Source of the DNA: an uncultured Haemophilus sp.
GTDB lineage: Bacteria > Pseudomonadota > Gammaproteobacteria > Enterobacterales > Pasteurellaceae
NCBI GenBank assembly: GCA_905205995.1
Contig: CAJLFU010000008.1
Coordinates: 1 to 58,899 of the forward strand
Direction: 5' to 3'
Length of the DNA: 58,899 bases
In this document: piece after piece, positions 35,070 to 44,399 of the stretch
How positions within the stretch are numbered: the stretch's first letter is position 1
Layout of the letters: each line of letters begins with the position of its first letter
Program-made: the position numbers and the translations under genes
Notes under the pieces: model-generated
The model's database searches: none
What the model was told of the DNA's origin: nothing
What the model saw: only the letters and a program-made list of their open reading frames with translations

Positions 35070-37895
35070 TTACGCGAACTGACGTACTTCGCCGTTACCC
35101 GCTACGTTTTCCACACAACGTGGACAAAGTGCAGGATGTTCAGGGTTCACGCCGATTTTGTCAGAATAATGCCAACAACGTGGACATTTTTCACCGTTAG
35201 AACGAGCTACACTTACCGCAATTCCCTCTAACTCACCCGCAGCCACATCCGCAGGTTTGTCTGCTAATGCTTTCACTTCTGCTTTTGAGGTAATTAACAC
35301 GAAACGTAATTCATTGCCTAATTGCTCTAACAATGCACGATATTCATCGTTAGCATAAACCGTTACTTCTGCTTCTAAACCACCACCGATCACTTTATCG
35401 TTACGGGCGATTTCTAATACACGGTTCACTTCAGAACGCACTTTAATCAGTTGTTGCCAGTAAGCATCATCTAATTTTTCATTCTCGCCTAAACCAAATA
35501 AGCCTTCGTAGAATTCTTCAGTGAAGACAAATTCAGCTCGCGCAGTTGCGGTTTGTGGTAAGTAACCCCAAATTTCATCTGCAGTGAAGGACAAGATTGG
35601 TGCCATCCAACGAACCAATGCTTCTGCGATGTACCATAACGCTGTTTGGCAGCTACGACGCGCAAGGCTGTCTGCTTTAGTGGTATATTGACGGTCTTTG
35701 ATAATGTCAAGGTAGAACGAGCCCATTTCTACAGAACAGAAACGCATTAAACGTTGTACTACTGTGTGGAATTGATAGTTATCGTACGCCTCTTTAATTT
35801 CTTTTTGTGCATCTAACGCACAAGCCACCGCCCAACGATCTAAGCTAATCATGTCTTCCGGTTTAACGGAATCACGTTGAGGATCAAAGCCATTTAAGTT
35901 CGCTAGTAAGAAACGTGCCGTGTTACGAATACGACGATAGCTGTCCGCGGCACGTTTTAAAATTTCATCAGAAACGGTCATTTCACCCGTATAGTCGGTA
36001 GATGCCACCCATAAACGTAAAATGTCACCACCGAATTTATCCATGACTTCTTGTGGAGTAACGATGTTACCGATAGATTTTGACATCTTACGGCCTTGAC
36101 CATCCACCGTGAAGCCATGAGTTAATACTTGTTTGTATGGTGCTTTGCTGTCTGTTGCCGTAGAAAGCATTAAAGAAGACATAAACCAACCACGGTGTTG
36201 GTCAGAACCTTCTAAATACATATCGATATCTTGGCCGTTAAATTCTGGACGATTCGCGACAACAGAAGAATAGGTTGATCCTGAGTCAAACCATACGTCA
36301 AGAGTATCAGGCACTTTGCGATAGGTTTCTGCGTCCGCACCTAATAATTCTTTTTCGTCTAAATCCCACCATGCTTGAATACCGGCTTTCTCTACACGTT
36401 TCGCCACTTCTTCAAGTAGCTCTAAAGTACGCGGATGAAGTTCTTCGGTTTCTTTGTGCACGAATAAGGTCATCGGCACGCCCCAAGTACGTTGACGAGA
36501 AATACACCAGTCAGGGCGGTTTTCAACCATTTTCTCGATACGCGCTTGCCCCCAATCTGGAATCCAGCGAACTTGTTTGATCTCGCCTAATGCTTGTTGG
36601 CGTAAACCCTGTGTTTCCATACCGATAAACCATTGTGGTGTCGCACGGAAAATAATCGGGGTTTTGTGACGCCAGCAGTGTGGGTAGCTGTGTTTGATTT
36701 TCTCAACTTTTAATAAGTTGCCCACTTCTTGCAATTTTTCAACAACCAATGGATTGGCTTCAAATACGCCTTTGCCTGCAAAGAATTCAGTCGTTGAAAT
36801 AAATTTACCGTCATTAGATACAAGACCCGCCATCGGTAAATCATATTGTTTACCCACGACAAAGTCGTCTAAACCATGATCTGGTGCGGTATGTACTAAA
36901 CCCGTACCACCATCAGTGGTCACGTGATCACCTAAAATCACTGGTACAGTAAAATCATAGAACGGATGGTTAAAGCGTACTAACTCAAGCGCTTGACCTT
37001 TTGCTGAACCTAAAATTTCAACTTGTTCTACGCCCACGGCTTTCGCTACGGATTCAACTAATTCAGCAGCTAAAATCACGCGCTCATCGCCAAGTTGTAC
37101 TAAGTGGTATTCTAAGTCTGCATTTACCGCAATCGCACGGTTAGATGGCATTGTCCAAGGTGTGGTTGTCCAAATCACCGCAGATAATTTGCCATGGCCT
37201 TTGCCAACTGCGTTAAATTTCTCTTCAATTTCAACCGCACTTACTGCAGGAAAACGCACATAGATAGACGGAGAAACTTTGTCTTCGTATTCCACTTCGG
37301 CTTCTGCTAAAGAAGAGCCACAATCCAAACACCAGTGCACTGGTTTTGAACCTTTGTATAAATGACCGTTAGCTATCACTTTACCGAGTGTGCGGATGAT
37401 GTTTGCTTCGGTATTGAAGTTCATCGTTAAATAAGGATTATCCCAATCGCCCAACACACCTAAACGAATAAAGTCTTTTTTCTGACCTTCTACTTGCTCT
37501 GCCGCATATTCTCGGCATTTTTGGCGGAATTCAGCTGCAGTCACTTTCTCGTTTGGTTTACCTACCAAACCTTCTACTTTTAATTCAATTGGCAAGCCAT
37601 GACAGTCCCAACCTGGGATATAAGGCGAGTCAAAACCTAATGCAGTTTTGGATTTAACAATAATATCTTTCAGAATTTTATTAACGGCGTGACCGATATG
37701 AATATTGCCGTTCGCATACGGAGGGCCATCGTGCAAAATAAAGGATTTTTTACCTTTCGTCGCTTGGCGGATTTTTTGATACAACTGTTTGTCATACCAA
37801 TTTTTTAACATTACAGGTTCGCGTTTGGCTAAATCGCCACGCATTGGGAAACCTGTTTCAGGTAAATTTAACGTGTTTTTGTAATCAACTGTCAT
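35070..37895 (-). CDS. ileS: Isoleucyl-tRNA synthetase
   Basis: IleS charges tRNA-Ile. The class I signatures are PYANGNIHIGHAV (HIGH) and GRKMSKSIGN (KMSKS). The editing domain lies between them, and the C-terminal zinc site is CPRCWHYSD with CPRCVEN. An upstream TTG keeps the frame open for four more codons, but the ATG at 37895 has GGA at 7 nt and gives 941 residues, the size I recall for H. influenzae. It follows ribF by 32 nt on the same strand. Confidence 0.98.
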   Translation of the reverse strand: MTVDYKNTLNLPETGFPMRGDLAKREPVMLKNWYDKQLYQKIRQATKGKKSFILHDGPPYANGNIHIGHAVNKILKDIIVKSKTALGFDSPYIPGWDCHGLPIELKVEGLVGKPNEKVTAAEFRQKCREYAAEQVEGQKKDFIRLGVLGDWDNPYLTMNFNTEANIIRTLGKVIANGHLYKGSKPVHWCLDCGSSLAEAEVEYEDKVSPSIYVRFPAVSAVEIEEKFNAVGKGHGKLSAVIWTTTPWTMPSNRAIAVNADLEYHLVQLGDERVILAAELVESVAKAVGVEQVEILGSAKGQALELVRFNHPFYDFTVPVILGDHVTTDGGTGLVHTAPDHGLDDFVVGKQYDLPMAGLVSNDGKFISTTEFFAGKGVFEANPLVVEKLQEVGNLLKVEKIKHSYPHCWRHKTPIIFRATPQWFIGMETQGLRQQALGEIKQVRWIPDWGQARIEKMVENRPDWCISRQRTWGVPMTLFVHKETEELHPRTLELLEEVAKRVEKAGIQAWWDLDEKELLGADAETYRKVPDTLDVWFDSGSTYSSVVANRPEFNGQDIDMYLEGSDQHRGWFMSSLMLSTATDSKAPYKQVLTHGFTVDGQGRKMSKSIGNIVTPQEVMDKFGGDILRLWVASTDYTGEMTVSDEILKRAADSYRRIRNTARFLLANLNGFDPQRDSVKPEDMISLDRWAVACALDAQKEIKEAYDNYQFHTVVQRLMRFCSVEMGSFYLDIIKDRQYTTKADSLARRSCQTALWYIAEALVRWMAPILSFTADEIWGYLPQTATARAEFVFTEEFYEGLFGLGENEKLDDAYWQQLIKVRSEVNRVLEIARNDKVIGGGLEAEVTVYANDEYRALLEQLGNELRFVLITSKAEVKALADKPADVAAGELEGIAVSVARSNGEKCPRCWHYSDKIGVNPEHPALCPRCVENVAGNGEVRQFA

Positions 37896-37927
37896 GTTAT
37901 TTTCCAATTTTATATTTCAATATAATT

Positions 37928-38854
37928 CTATTTTGCAAAAAATGCTTTCGCTGTTTTTACGTCTTGTTCAATTTGAGCTTTCAACGCTTCAAAAGAAGGA
38001 AACTTTATCTCATCGCGAATCTTCTGGCAGAATTCCACTTCGACCATTTGCCCATAAATATTCTGAGAAAAATCAAATAAATGGACTTCTAATAATTGTA
38101 TCGTACCGTTAATAGTTGGGCGTTTTCCCATGTTTGCAACGCCGTTAAAAATCTCGCCCGATTTTAACCGCACTTTCACCGCATAAACCCCTTTTACTGG
38201 GTTCACTTGGCGATGTAAGCGAACATTCGCGGTAGGAAAACCAATGGTTCGCCCTAATTTATTGCCGTGGATCACTCGACCAAAAATACGATAAGGCTTA
38301 CCGAGTAAATTTTGCGCATGCTGTAAATCATCTTTAGCCAACGCTTCACGGATAGCGGTGCTACTAATACGTAACTCGTCTAAACAGAAGGTGCGACTGT
38401 CTTCCACTTCGAAACCAAACTGCTTTCCAGCTTGTTGCAACATCGCAAAATTGCCTAAACGTTTCGCACCAAATTTGAAATCATCGCCAATACTGAGAAA
38501 CTTCACATTTAATTTGCGCACAAGCCAATCTTCAATGAATTGCTCTGCAGGAAGATTAGCGAAAGTGCGGTCGAATTTCGCGACGATCACCACATCCACA
38601 CCCGCCTGAGCCAAATAATGCAATTTATCTCTTAAACGCATTAAGCGCGCAGGGGCTTTGTCGCCCATAAAATATTCGCGCGGTTGTGGCTCGAAAAGCA
38701 TCACCGCCATGGGTAAATTCAGCGCATTCGCTTTCTGACGAAGATGACGCAAAATCGCCTGATGCCCCAAATGCACCCCATCAAAATTGCCAATGGTTAA
38801 TGCGCACCCTGACAAATATGGCTGTGAATTATGAAGCCCACGAATTAATTGCAT
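37928..38854 (-). CDS. ribF: Bifunctional riboflavin kinase / FAD synthetase
   Basis: RibF converts riboflavin to FMN and FAD. The N-terminal FMN adenylyltransferase has GNFDGVHLGHQAIL and the segment ISSTAIREAL. The C-terminal flavokinase domain has GRTIGFPTANV and GVANMGKRPT. At 308 residues the length is normal. It is in the murJ-ribF-ileS order, 50 nt after murJ. Two uptake sequences lie within the coding region. Confidence 0.96.
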   Translation of the reverse strand: MQLIRGLHNSQPYLSGCALTIGNFDGVHLGHQAILRHLRQKANALNLPMAVMLFEPQPREYFMGDKAPARLMRLRDKLHYLAQAGVDVVIVAKFDRTFANLPAEQFIEDWLVRKLNVKFLSIGDDFKFGAKRLGNFAMLQQAGKQFGFEVEDSRTFCLDELRISSTAIREALAKDDLQHAQNLLGKPYRIFGRVIHGNKLGRTIGFPTANVRLHRQVNPVKGVYAVKVRLKSGEIFNGVANMGKRPTINGTIQLLEVHLFDFSQNIYGQMVEVEFCQKIRDEIKFPSFEALKAQIEQDVKTAKAFFAK

Positions 38855-38904
38855 TACATCTTATTCCAAAAAACGAAAAATAATCGGTGCATTATAGCGG
38901 TAAC

Positions 38905-40479
38905 TTAATGTTTTGTCAGTAAATGGTGTTTACGAACACCCAAGAGCACCAATACGCCTAAATAAACCACCGCAGCCAGTCCAATTAACCAAACCAACCA
39001 ATAGATACGCATTAAAAATGTCATGGCTGCCCATTCTTGAATCGATGGGCAGTTATACCAAACCAAACCGCCCATGGCTAAAGCTGCGCCTAAAACTTTT
39101 AGAAAAAAGACCGCACTTTTACGTGAGAAATGGTATACATCCTCTTTAGCTAAACCACGATAAAGCAAATAAGCATTTAAGGTTGCTGACATGGCAGAAG
39201 CAATCGCTAAGCCCACATAACTAAATGGAATCGCCAATACGTTAAAACTCATATTGCTCACCATGGCGATGATCCCAATTTTCACCGGCGTTTTGGTATC
39301 TTGGCGTGCGTAATAGCCATTAGCTAAGATCTTAATCAGCATAAAGCTAAGTAAACCGGCATTGAATGCCCATAAAGAATAAGAGGCTGCATGCACATCT
39401 GTTAAGGTAAAACTGCCACGCATAAACAATACCAGTAACATTGGTTGGGCTAACACGGCAATACCAATTGCAGCCGGCACGCCGAGTAATAAAATCATTC
39501 GTACGCCCCAGTCCATTGTGTTGCGAAAATCAACCGCACTTTGGGAAGAATTGTCTTCTCGATTCACATGATGGCGAGCAAGTGTCGGTAAAATCACAGT
39601 GGAAATCGCAATACCAAATAAACCAAGTGGAAACTCTAATAAACGATCAGAATAATAAAGCCAACTAATGGAGCCCGTCATTAAGAAACTGGCAATGACC
39701 GTATCAAGCAATAAGTTGATTTGACTTACGGAAACCCCGAACAAAGCAGGAATCATTAATCGACGGATTTTTGCTACCCCTTCATCATGCCATGCCCATT
39801 TTGGTTTTACGAGCAAGCCAGCTTTCTTCAAAAAAGGAATCTGGAATAAAAATTGTAGCAAACCGCCTAAGAAGATCCCGATAGCGAGAGCAAGATCGGG
39901 ATTGTCTAATCTTGGCGCGAGGAAAAGTGCGGTCGCAATCATTGCGATATTGAGTAAAACCGGCGAAAACGACATCACGCCAAATTTACCTATCGTATTT
40001 AAAATAGCGCCGGAAAGTGCCACAAAGGTGACAAACCATAAATAAGGAAAAGTAATTTTTAAGAGTAAAGACGCTTGTTCAAATTTGTGCGCATCCGGTC
40101 CGTCATTTAGCCAATCGGTAAACCACCCCATCCCGAAGATCGCCGCCACAACAGGCGATCCCACCATCGCAAGCAAGGTGACAATACTGACTAAACCGCC
40201 TAGTGTGCCCGACACTTTCCCGATAAATTCTCGCGTTTTAGAAAGATCGCCCGATTTTTGATATTCAGCTAATACTGGTACAAAGGCCTGAGAAAATGCG
40301 CCTTCCGCAAATAAACGACGTAAAAAGTTTGGGATCCGGTTAGCGAATAAAAACACGTCTGCCGCCGCACCTGCACCGATTAAATGGGCAATCACCACAT
40401 CGCGGACTAAACCTAACACACGGGACACTAATGTCATCCCACTCACGATAATGCCGGATTTTAAAAGTCGTTTACTCAA
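38905..40479 (-). CDS. murJ: Lipid II flippase MurJ
   Basis: MurJ (MviN) flips lipid II to the periplasmic face for peptidoglycan synthesis. The 524-residue protein has 14 hydrophobic helices. The conserved TLVSRVLGLVRDV, RIPNFLRRLFAEGAFSQAFVPVL and later YYARQDTKTPV motifs are visible. The start is TTG at 40479 with a weak ribosome site; the N-terminus MSKRLLKSGIIVS is as I remember it in H. influenzae, which supports this start. It is divergent from rpsT. An exact uptake sequence is embedded in the coding region at about 39915-39935. Confidence 0.96.
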   Translation of the reverse strand: MSKRLLKSGIIVSGMTLVSRVLGLVRDVVIAHLIGAGAAADVFLFANRIPNFLRRLFAEGAFSQAFVPVLAEYQKSGDLSKTREFIGKVSGTLGGLVSIVTLLAMVGSPVVAAIFGMGWFTDWLNDGPDAHKFEQASLLLKITFPYLWFVTFVALSGAILNTIGKFGVMSFSPVLLNIAMIATALFLAPRLDNPDLALAIGIFLGGLLQFLFQIPFLKKAGLLVKPKWAWHDEGVAKIRRLMIPALFGVSVSQINLLLDTVIASFLMTGSISWLYYSDRLLEFPLGLFGIAISTVILPTLARHHVNREDNSSQSAVDFRNTMDWGVRMILLLGVPAAIGIAVLAQPMLLVLFMRGSFTLTDVHAASYSLWAFNAGLLSFMLIKILANGYYARQDTKTPVKIGIIAMVSNMSFNVLAIPFSYVGLAIASAMSATLNAYLLYRGLAKEDVYHFSRKSAVFFLKVLGAALAMGGLVWYNCPSIQEWAAMTFLMRIYWLVWLIGLAAVVYLGVLVLLGVRKHHLLTKH

Positions 40480-40664
40480 AATAGGGGTCTCTTCAAAAAA
40501 ATTTGCCTTAATTGTATAGAATTTTTGTTTTTACGCTATATTCCAACGAAAAAAACTGATAAAATCCCGCCCACATCGTTTGTGTGAGCCAATAGAAAGC
40601 GCTTTTTTTAAATAACGATGCTTACTTTCGGTTGTGTCTCACCGAAATCAACACAAATTATTCA

Positions 40665-40695
40665 TTGACAAAAGTATAAAAAATCGGCATATTCT
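40665..40695 (+). promoter_or_regulatory. Promoter of rpsT
   Basis: A consensus -35 box TTGACA (40665-40670) is followed after 17 bp by CATATT (40688-40693), or after 19 bp by TATTCT. It lies about 50 bp before the S20 start codon. Confidence 0.65.
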
Positions 40696-40745
40696 ACGCC
40701 CTTATTTTGTCATAATCATCTAACAGAAATTTTAGGAGTTTGACC

Positions 40746-41009
40746 TTGGCTAATATCAAGTCAGCAAAAAAACGTGCGGTTCAATCTGAAAAACGCCGCC
40801 AACATAACGCAAGCCAACGCTCTATGATGCGTACTTACATCAAAAAAGTATATGCTCAAGTAGCAGCAGGTGAAAAAGCAGCAGCTGAAGCAGCATTCGT
40901 TGAAATGCAAAAAGTTGTTGACCGTATGGCTTCTAAAGGCTTAATCCACGCTAACAAAGCAGCAAACCACAAAGCTAAATTAGCTGCTCAAATCAAAAAA
41001 TTAGCGTAA
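40746..41009 (+). CDS. rpsT: 30S ribosomal protein S20, TTG start
   Basis: S20 binds 16S rRNA early in 30S assembly. The 87-residue product begins ANIKSAKKRA after the initiator, the family norm. The start is TTG at 40746 with AGGAG 7 nt upstream; another in-frame TTG at 40740 is too close to the ribosome site. E. coli rpsT also starts with UUG, where it is part of translational autoregulation, so the feature is conserved. It is monocistronic with its own promoter and terminator. Confidence 0.97.
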   Translation: MANIKSAKKRAVQSEKRRQHNASQRSMMRTYIKKVYAQVAAGEKAAAEAAFVEMQKVVDRMASKGLIHANKAANHKAKLAAQIKKLA

Positions 41010-41035
41010 TTAAAGCATTAACACAGCTTAAAAAT

Positions 41036-41062
41036 AAAACCGCACTTTGGTGCGGTTTTTGT
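41036..41062 (+). terminator. Terminator of rpsT
   Basis: AAAACCGCAC and GTGCGGTTTT form a perfect 10-bp stem with a TTTG loop, followed by more Ts. One arm is part of an exact uptake core (ACCGCACTT). Confidence 0.9.
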
Positions 41063-41168
41063 TTGCCGTAAACCACCTGCCACAAACACCTCATAACGAG
41101 CTTGCATTCCCCCCTTTAACCTGTAAACTACCCCACAACTTAAAAATTAATCATAAAATAAACTATAA

Positions 41169-43514
41169 ATGACCAAAAAATCTTTTAAAAAAGCGGATCC
41201 GAATTATCAAAAAGAATTATCAAAATATGGTAATCCGATCCCAAGCAGAGACTACATTCTGCAAATTATTCGTGAAAATAATGCCCCGATGAGTCGGGAA
41301 GAAATTCTGACCGCACTTTCAATTAAAAGTGACGAACAACAAGAAGCCATGCGCCGCCGCTTGCGTGCCATGGAAAATGATGGACAGTTAGTTTTTACTA
41401 AACGTAAACGCTATGCCTTGCCTGAAAAATTGGATTTATTCAAAGGCATGGTCATTGGCCATCGCGAAGGCTATGGCTTTTTACAAGTCGAAGGCAAAAA
41501 AGAGGATCTCTTTATTCCTAATCACCAAATGCAACGTGTAATGCATGGTGATTTTGTATTAGCCCAACCTGCAGGCTTAGATCGCCGTGGTCGTCGTGAA
41601 GTCCGTATTGTTCGCGTACTTGAAAGTCGTAAAAAACAAATTGTCGGCCGTTTCTTCTTAGAAAATGGCTTTAGCTATGTGGTGCCTGATGACAGCCGTA
41701 TCGGACGAGATATTTTAGTCCCTAATGAACATCGCAATGGTGCCCGAATGGGGCAAGTTGTCGTGGTTGAATTGCAGGAACGCTCTGCCTCCTTTACTCA
41801 ACCAGTTGGCATCATCACCGAAATTCTGGGTGACAATATGGCAAAAGGGATGGAAGTGGAGATCGCCCTTCGTAATCATGACATTCCTCACCAATTCCCA
41901 AGTGCGGTCGAAAAATACGTTAAAAAATTCACGGAAGAGGTGCCTGAAGAAGCCAAAAAAGGCCGTGTGGATTTACGCAATCTGCCACTTGTGACCATTG
42001 ATGGCGAAGATGCACGCGATTTTGATGATGCCGTATATTGTGAAAAAAGCGGTAAAGGCTGGAAACTTTGGGTGGCAATTGCCGATGTCAGCTATTATGT
42101 GCGTTTACGTTCTGCACTAGACGCAGAAGCTTATAATCGAGGTAACTCCGTTTACTTCCCAAATCGTGTTGTACCAATGTTGCCGGAGATTTTATCCAAC
42201 GGATTGTGTTCACTGAATCCACAAGTTGATCGCTTGTGTATGGTATGTGAAATGCACATTTCTGCCAAAGGTAAACTCACGGACTATCGTTTTTATGAAG
42301 CGGTAATGAATTCTCATGCACGTTTAACCTATACGAAAGTCGCAGCGATTTTAGACGGCGATGATGAACTCCGCACCCGTTATCAAGGGCTAGTACCACA
42401 TTTAGAAGAATTGCATCATCTCTATCAAGCATTACTCAATGCACGTAAACAACGTGGTGCCATCGATTTTGAAACCATCGAAACCAAATTTATTTTCAAT
42501 GCCATGGGACGAATTGATCGCATTGAACCTGTTGTGCGAAATGATGCGCACAAAATCATTGAAGAATGCATGATTCTTGCGAATATTGCAGCAGCAAACT
42601 TTATGGAAAAACATAAAGAGCCTGCACTCTATCGTATTCATGCCGCTCCGAGTGAAGAAAAACTGACGTCTTTCCGTGCATTCTTAAGTGAATGCGGTTT
42701 AAGCCTTGAAGGAGGCATGAAACCGACCACAAAAGATTATGCGAAATTGTTAGAGCAAGTGAAAGATCGCCCAGATCACGAGCTTATCCAAACCATGTTA
42801 CTTCGCTCATTAAGCCAAGCGGTTTATCATGCGGATAATATCGGCCACTTTGGTTTGGCGTTAGAGGAATATGCACACTTTACTTCCCCGATTCGTCGTT
42901 ATCCGGATTTAACCCTACATCGTGGGATTAAGTATTTATTAGCGAAAGAAAAAGGCGCTAAACGTAAAACCACAGATACTGGCGGCTATCATTATTCTTT
43001 TGATGAAATGGATTTATTAGGCGATCACTGCTCGATGACAGAACGCCGTGCCGATGATGCGACTCGCGAAGTGGCTGATTGGCTGAAATGTGAATATATG
43101 CAAGATCACGTGGGCGCTGAATTTAGCGGAGTGATCTCATCTGTAACGGGCTTTGGCTTATTCGTACGTTTAGATGATTTATTCATTGACGGCTTAGTCC
43201 ATATTTCCACTTTAGATAATGACTACTATCAATTTGATGCGGCAAAACAACGTTTAATCGGCGAAAATAGTGGTATGATTTATTGCCTTGGCGATAAAGT
43301 CAAAATTCGCGTAGTTGCCGTTCATTTAGAACAAAAAATGGTGGATTTCAGTTTAGTCGAAAGTGCCAGAAAACCACGTCGTGTTGGCAAAACGGCGAAA
43401 CAAAAAGCCAAAAAAGTCTTTAAGGAACTGCCACCTAAAGCGTCAAAAAAACGTAAAAGTGCGGTCAAAAATAAAGATGTTTCTAAGAAACCGACTAGAA
43501 AACGGAAGAAATAA
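41169..43514 (+). CDS. rnr: Ribonuclease R
   Basis: RNase R is a 3'-5' exoribonuclease that degrades structured RNA and takes part in trans-translation and rRNA quality control. The 781-residue protein has an N-terminal helix-turn-helix, cold-shock domains, the RNB catalytic core with LVTIDGEDARDFDDAVY, a C-terminal S1 domain (GAEFSGVISSVTGFGLFVRLDD) and a Lys-rich tail. The ATG at 41169 has no clear ribosome site. rlmB follows, as I recall in H. influenzae. Confidence 0.97.
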   Translation: MTKKSFKKADPNYQKELSKYGNPIPSRDYILQIIRENNAPMSREEILTALSIKSDEQQEAMRRRLRAMENDGQLVFTKRKRYALPEKLDLFKGMVIGHREGYGFLQVEGKKEDLFIPNHQMQRVMHGDFVLAQPAGLDRRGRREVRIVRVLESRKKQIVGRFFLENGFSYVVPDDSRIGRDILVPNEHRNGARMGQVVVVELQERSASFTQPVGIITEILGDNMAKGMEVEIALRNHDIPHQFPSAVEKYVKKFTEEVPEEAKKGRVDLRNLPLVTIDGEDARDFDDAVYCEKSGKGWKLWVAIADVSYYVRLRSALDAEAYNRGNSVYFPNRVVPMLPEILSNGLCSLNPQVDRLCMVCEMHISAKGKLTDYRFYEAVMNSHARLTYTKVAAILDGDDELRTRYQGLVPHLEELHHLYQALLNARKQRGAIDFETIETKFIFNAMGRIDRIEPVVRNDAHKIIEECMILANIAAANFMEKHKEPALYRIHAAPSEEKLTSFRAFLSECGLSLEGGMKPTTKDYAKLLEQVKDRPDHELIQTMLLRSLSQAVYHADNIGHFGLALEEYAHFTSPIRRYPDLTLHRGIKYLLAKEKGAKRKTTDTGGYHYSFDEMDLLGDHCSMTERRADDATREVADWLKCEYMQDHVGAEFSGVISSVTGFGLFVRLDDLFIDGLVHISTLDNDYYQFDAAKQRLIGENSGMIYCLGDKVKIRVVAVHLEQKMVDFSLVESARKPRRVGKTAKQKAKKVFKELPPKASKKRKSAVKNKDVSKKPTRKRKK

Positions 43515-43536
43515 TATTTTACCCAATCTTCCCTAG

Positions 43537-43557
43537 CCCCTCTTTGCTAAAGCGGGG
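43537..43557. repeat. Short GC-rich hairpin between rnr and rlmB
   Basis: CCCCTCTTT and AAAGCGGGG pair (8 of 9) around a GCT loop, in a GC-rich block unlike the surrounding DNA. There is no T run. From memory, similar CCCTAGCCCCTC-type dyads occur between genes in Haemophilus genomes; this was not checked. Confidence 0.45.
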
Positions 43558-43594
43558 GAGGATAATGACAAAAAATAATAAACAAGAGAACCCT

Positions 43595-44335
43595 ATGTCA
43601 GAAAATATCTATGGTATCCATGCTGTAAACAGCATTTTAGCAAATAGCCCTGAGCGTTTAATTGAAGTATTTGTACTGAAAGGCCGTGAAGATAAACGCC
43701 TACAACCCTTACTCAATGAGCTCTATGCTTTAGGCATTGCGGTGCAATTTGTAAACCGTCAAACATTAGATAAAAAATCCAACGGTGAAGTGCATCAAGG
43801 AGTGATTGCGCGTGTGCAAGAAGCGAAAGAGCTGAATGAACATGATCTGGATGAACTTCTTACTCGTAAACAAAATCCACTTTTATTGGTGCTTGATGGT
43901 GTGACTGATCCCCATAACCTGGGTGCCTGTTTACGTACTGCAGATGCTGCTGGAGTGAACGCTGTTATTGTGCCAAAAGATAAATCCGCTCAACTCACTT
44001 CTATTGCACGTAAAGTGGCTTGCGGTGCGGCGGAGACTGTGCCATTAATTCGTGTCACTAACTTAGCGCGTACTTTACGAGATCTACAACAAAATCATAA
44101 TATTTGGGTAGTAGGTACGGCTGGCGAAGCAACAGAAACCATTTATCAAAGTAAACTTACGGGTTCTCTTGCCTTAGTGATGGGGGCCGAAGGTGAAGGC
44201 ATGCGCCGTCTTACTCGTGAGCATTGCGATCAACTCATTAGTATTCCAATGGCGGGCTCAGTTTCATCCCTAAATGTTTCCGTTGCAACAGGTGTATGTT
44301 TATTTGAAATTGTGAGACAACGTCTTGCCGCCTAA
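43595..44335 (+). CDS. rlmB: 23S rRNA (guanosine-2'-O-)-methyltransferase RlmB
   Basis: RlmB methylates G2251 of 23S rRNA in the peptidyl transferase P-loop. The SPOUT motifs are present: NLGACLRTADAAG, LVMGAEGEGMRRLTREHCD and IPMAGSVSSLNVSVATGVCLFE. An upstream ATG keeps the frame open, but the ATG at 43595 gives a 246-residue product starting MSENIYGIHAV, the family standard. It lies 80 nt after rnr. Confidence 0.95.
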   Translation: MSENIYGIHAVNSILANSPERLIEVFVLKGREDKRLQPLLNELYALGIAVQFVNRQTLDKKSNGEVHQGVIARVQEAKELNEHDLDELLTRKQNPLLLVLDGVTDPHNLGACLRTADAAGVNAVIVPKDKSAQLTSIARKVACGAAETVPLIRVTNLARTLRDLQQNHNIWVVGTAGEATETIYQSKLTGSLALVMGAEGEGMRRLTREHCDQLISIPMAGSVSSLNVSVATGVCLFEIVRQRLAA

Positions 44336-44366
44336 AAACGCATGAAAAAACGACCGCACTTGATAT

Positions 44367-44398
44367 AAAAATGCCGACAAATCATTGTCGGCATTTTT
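44367..44398. terminator. Bidirectional terminator between rlmB and brnQ
   Basis: AAAATGCCGACAA and TTGTCGGCATTTT form a 13-bp perfect stem with a short loop and T/A runs on both sides. It abuts the brnQ stop codon. Confidence 0.9.
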
Positions 44399-44399
44399 A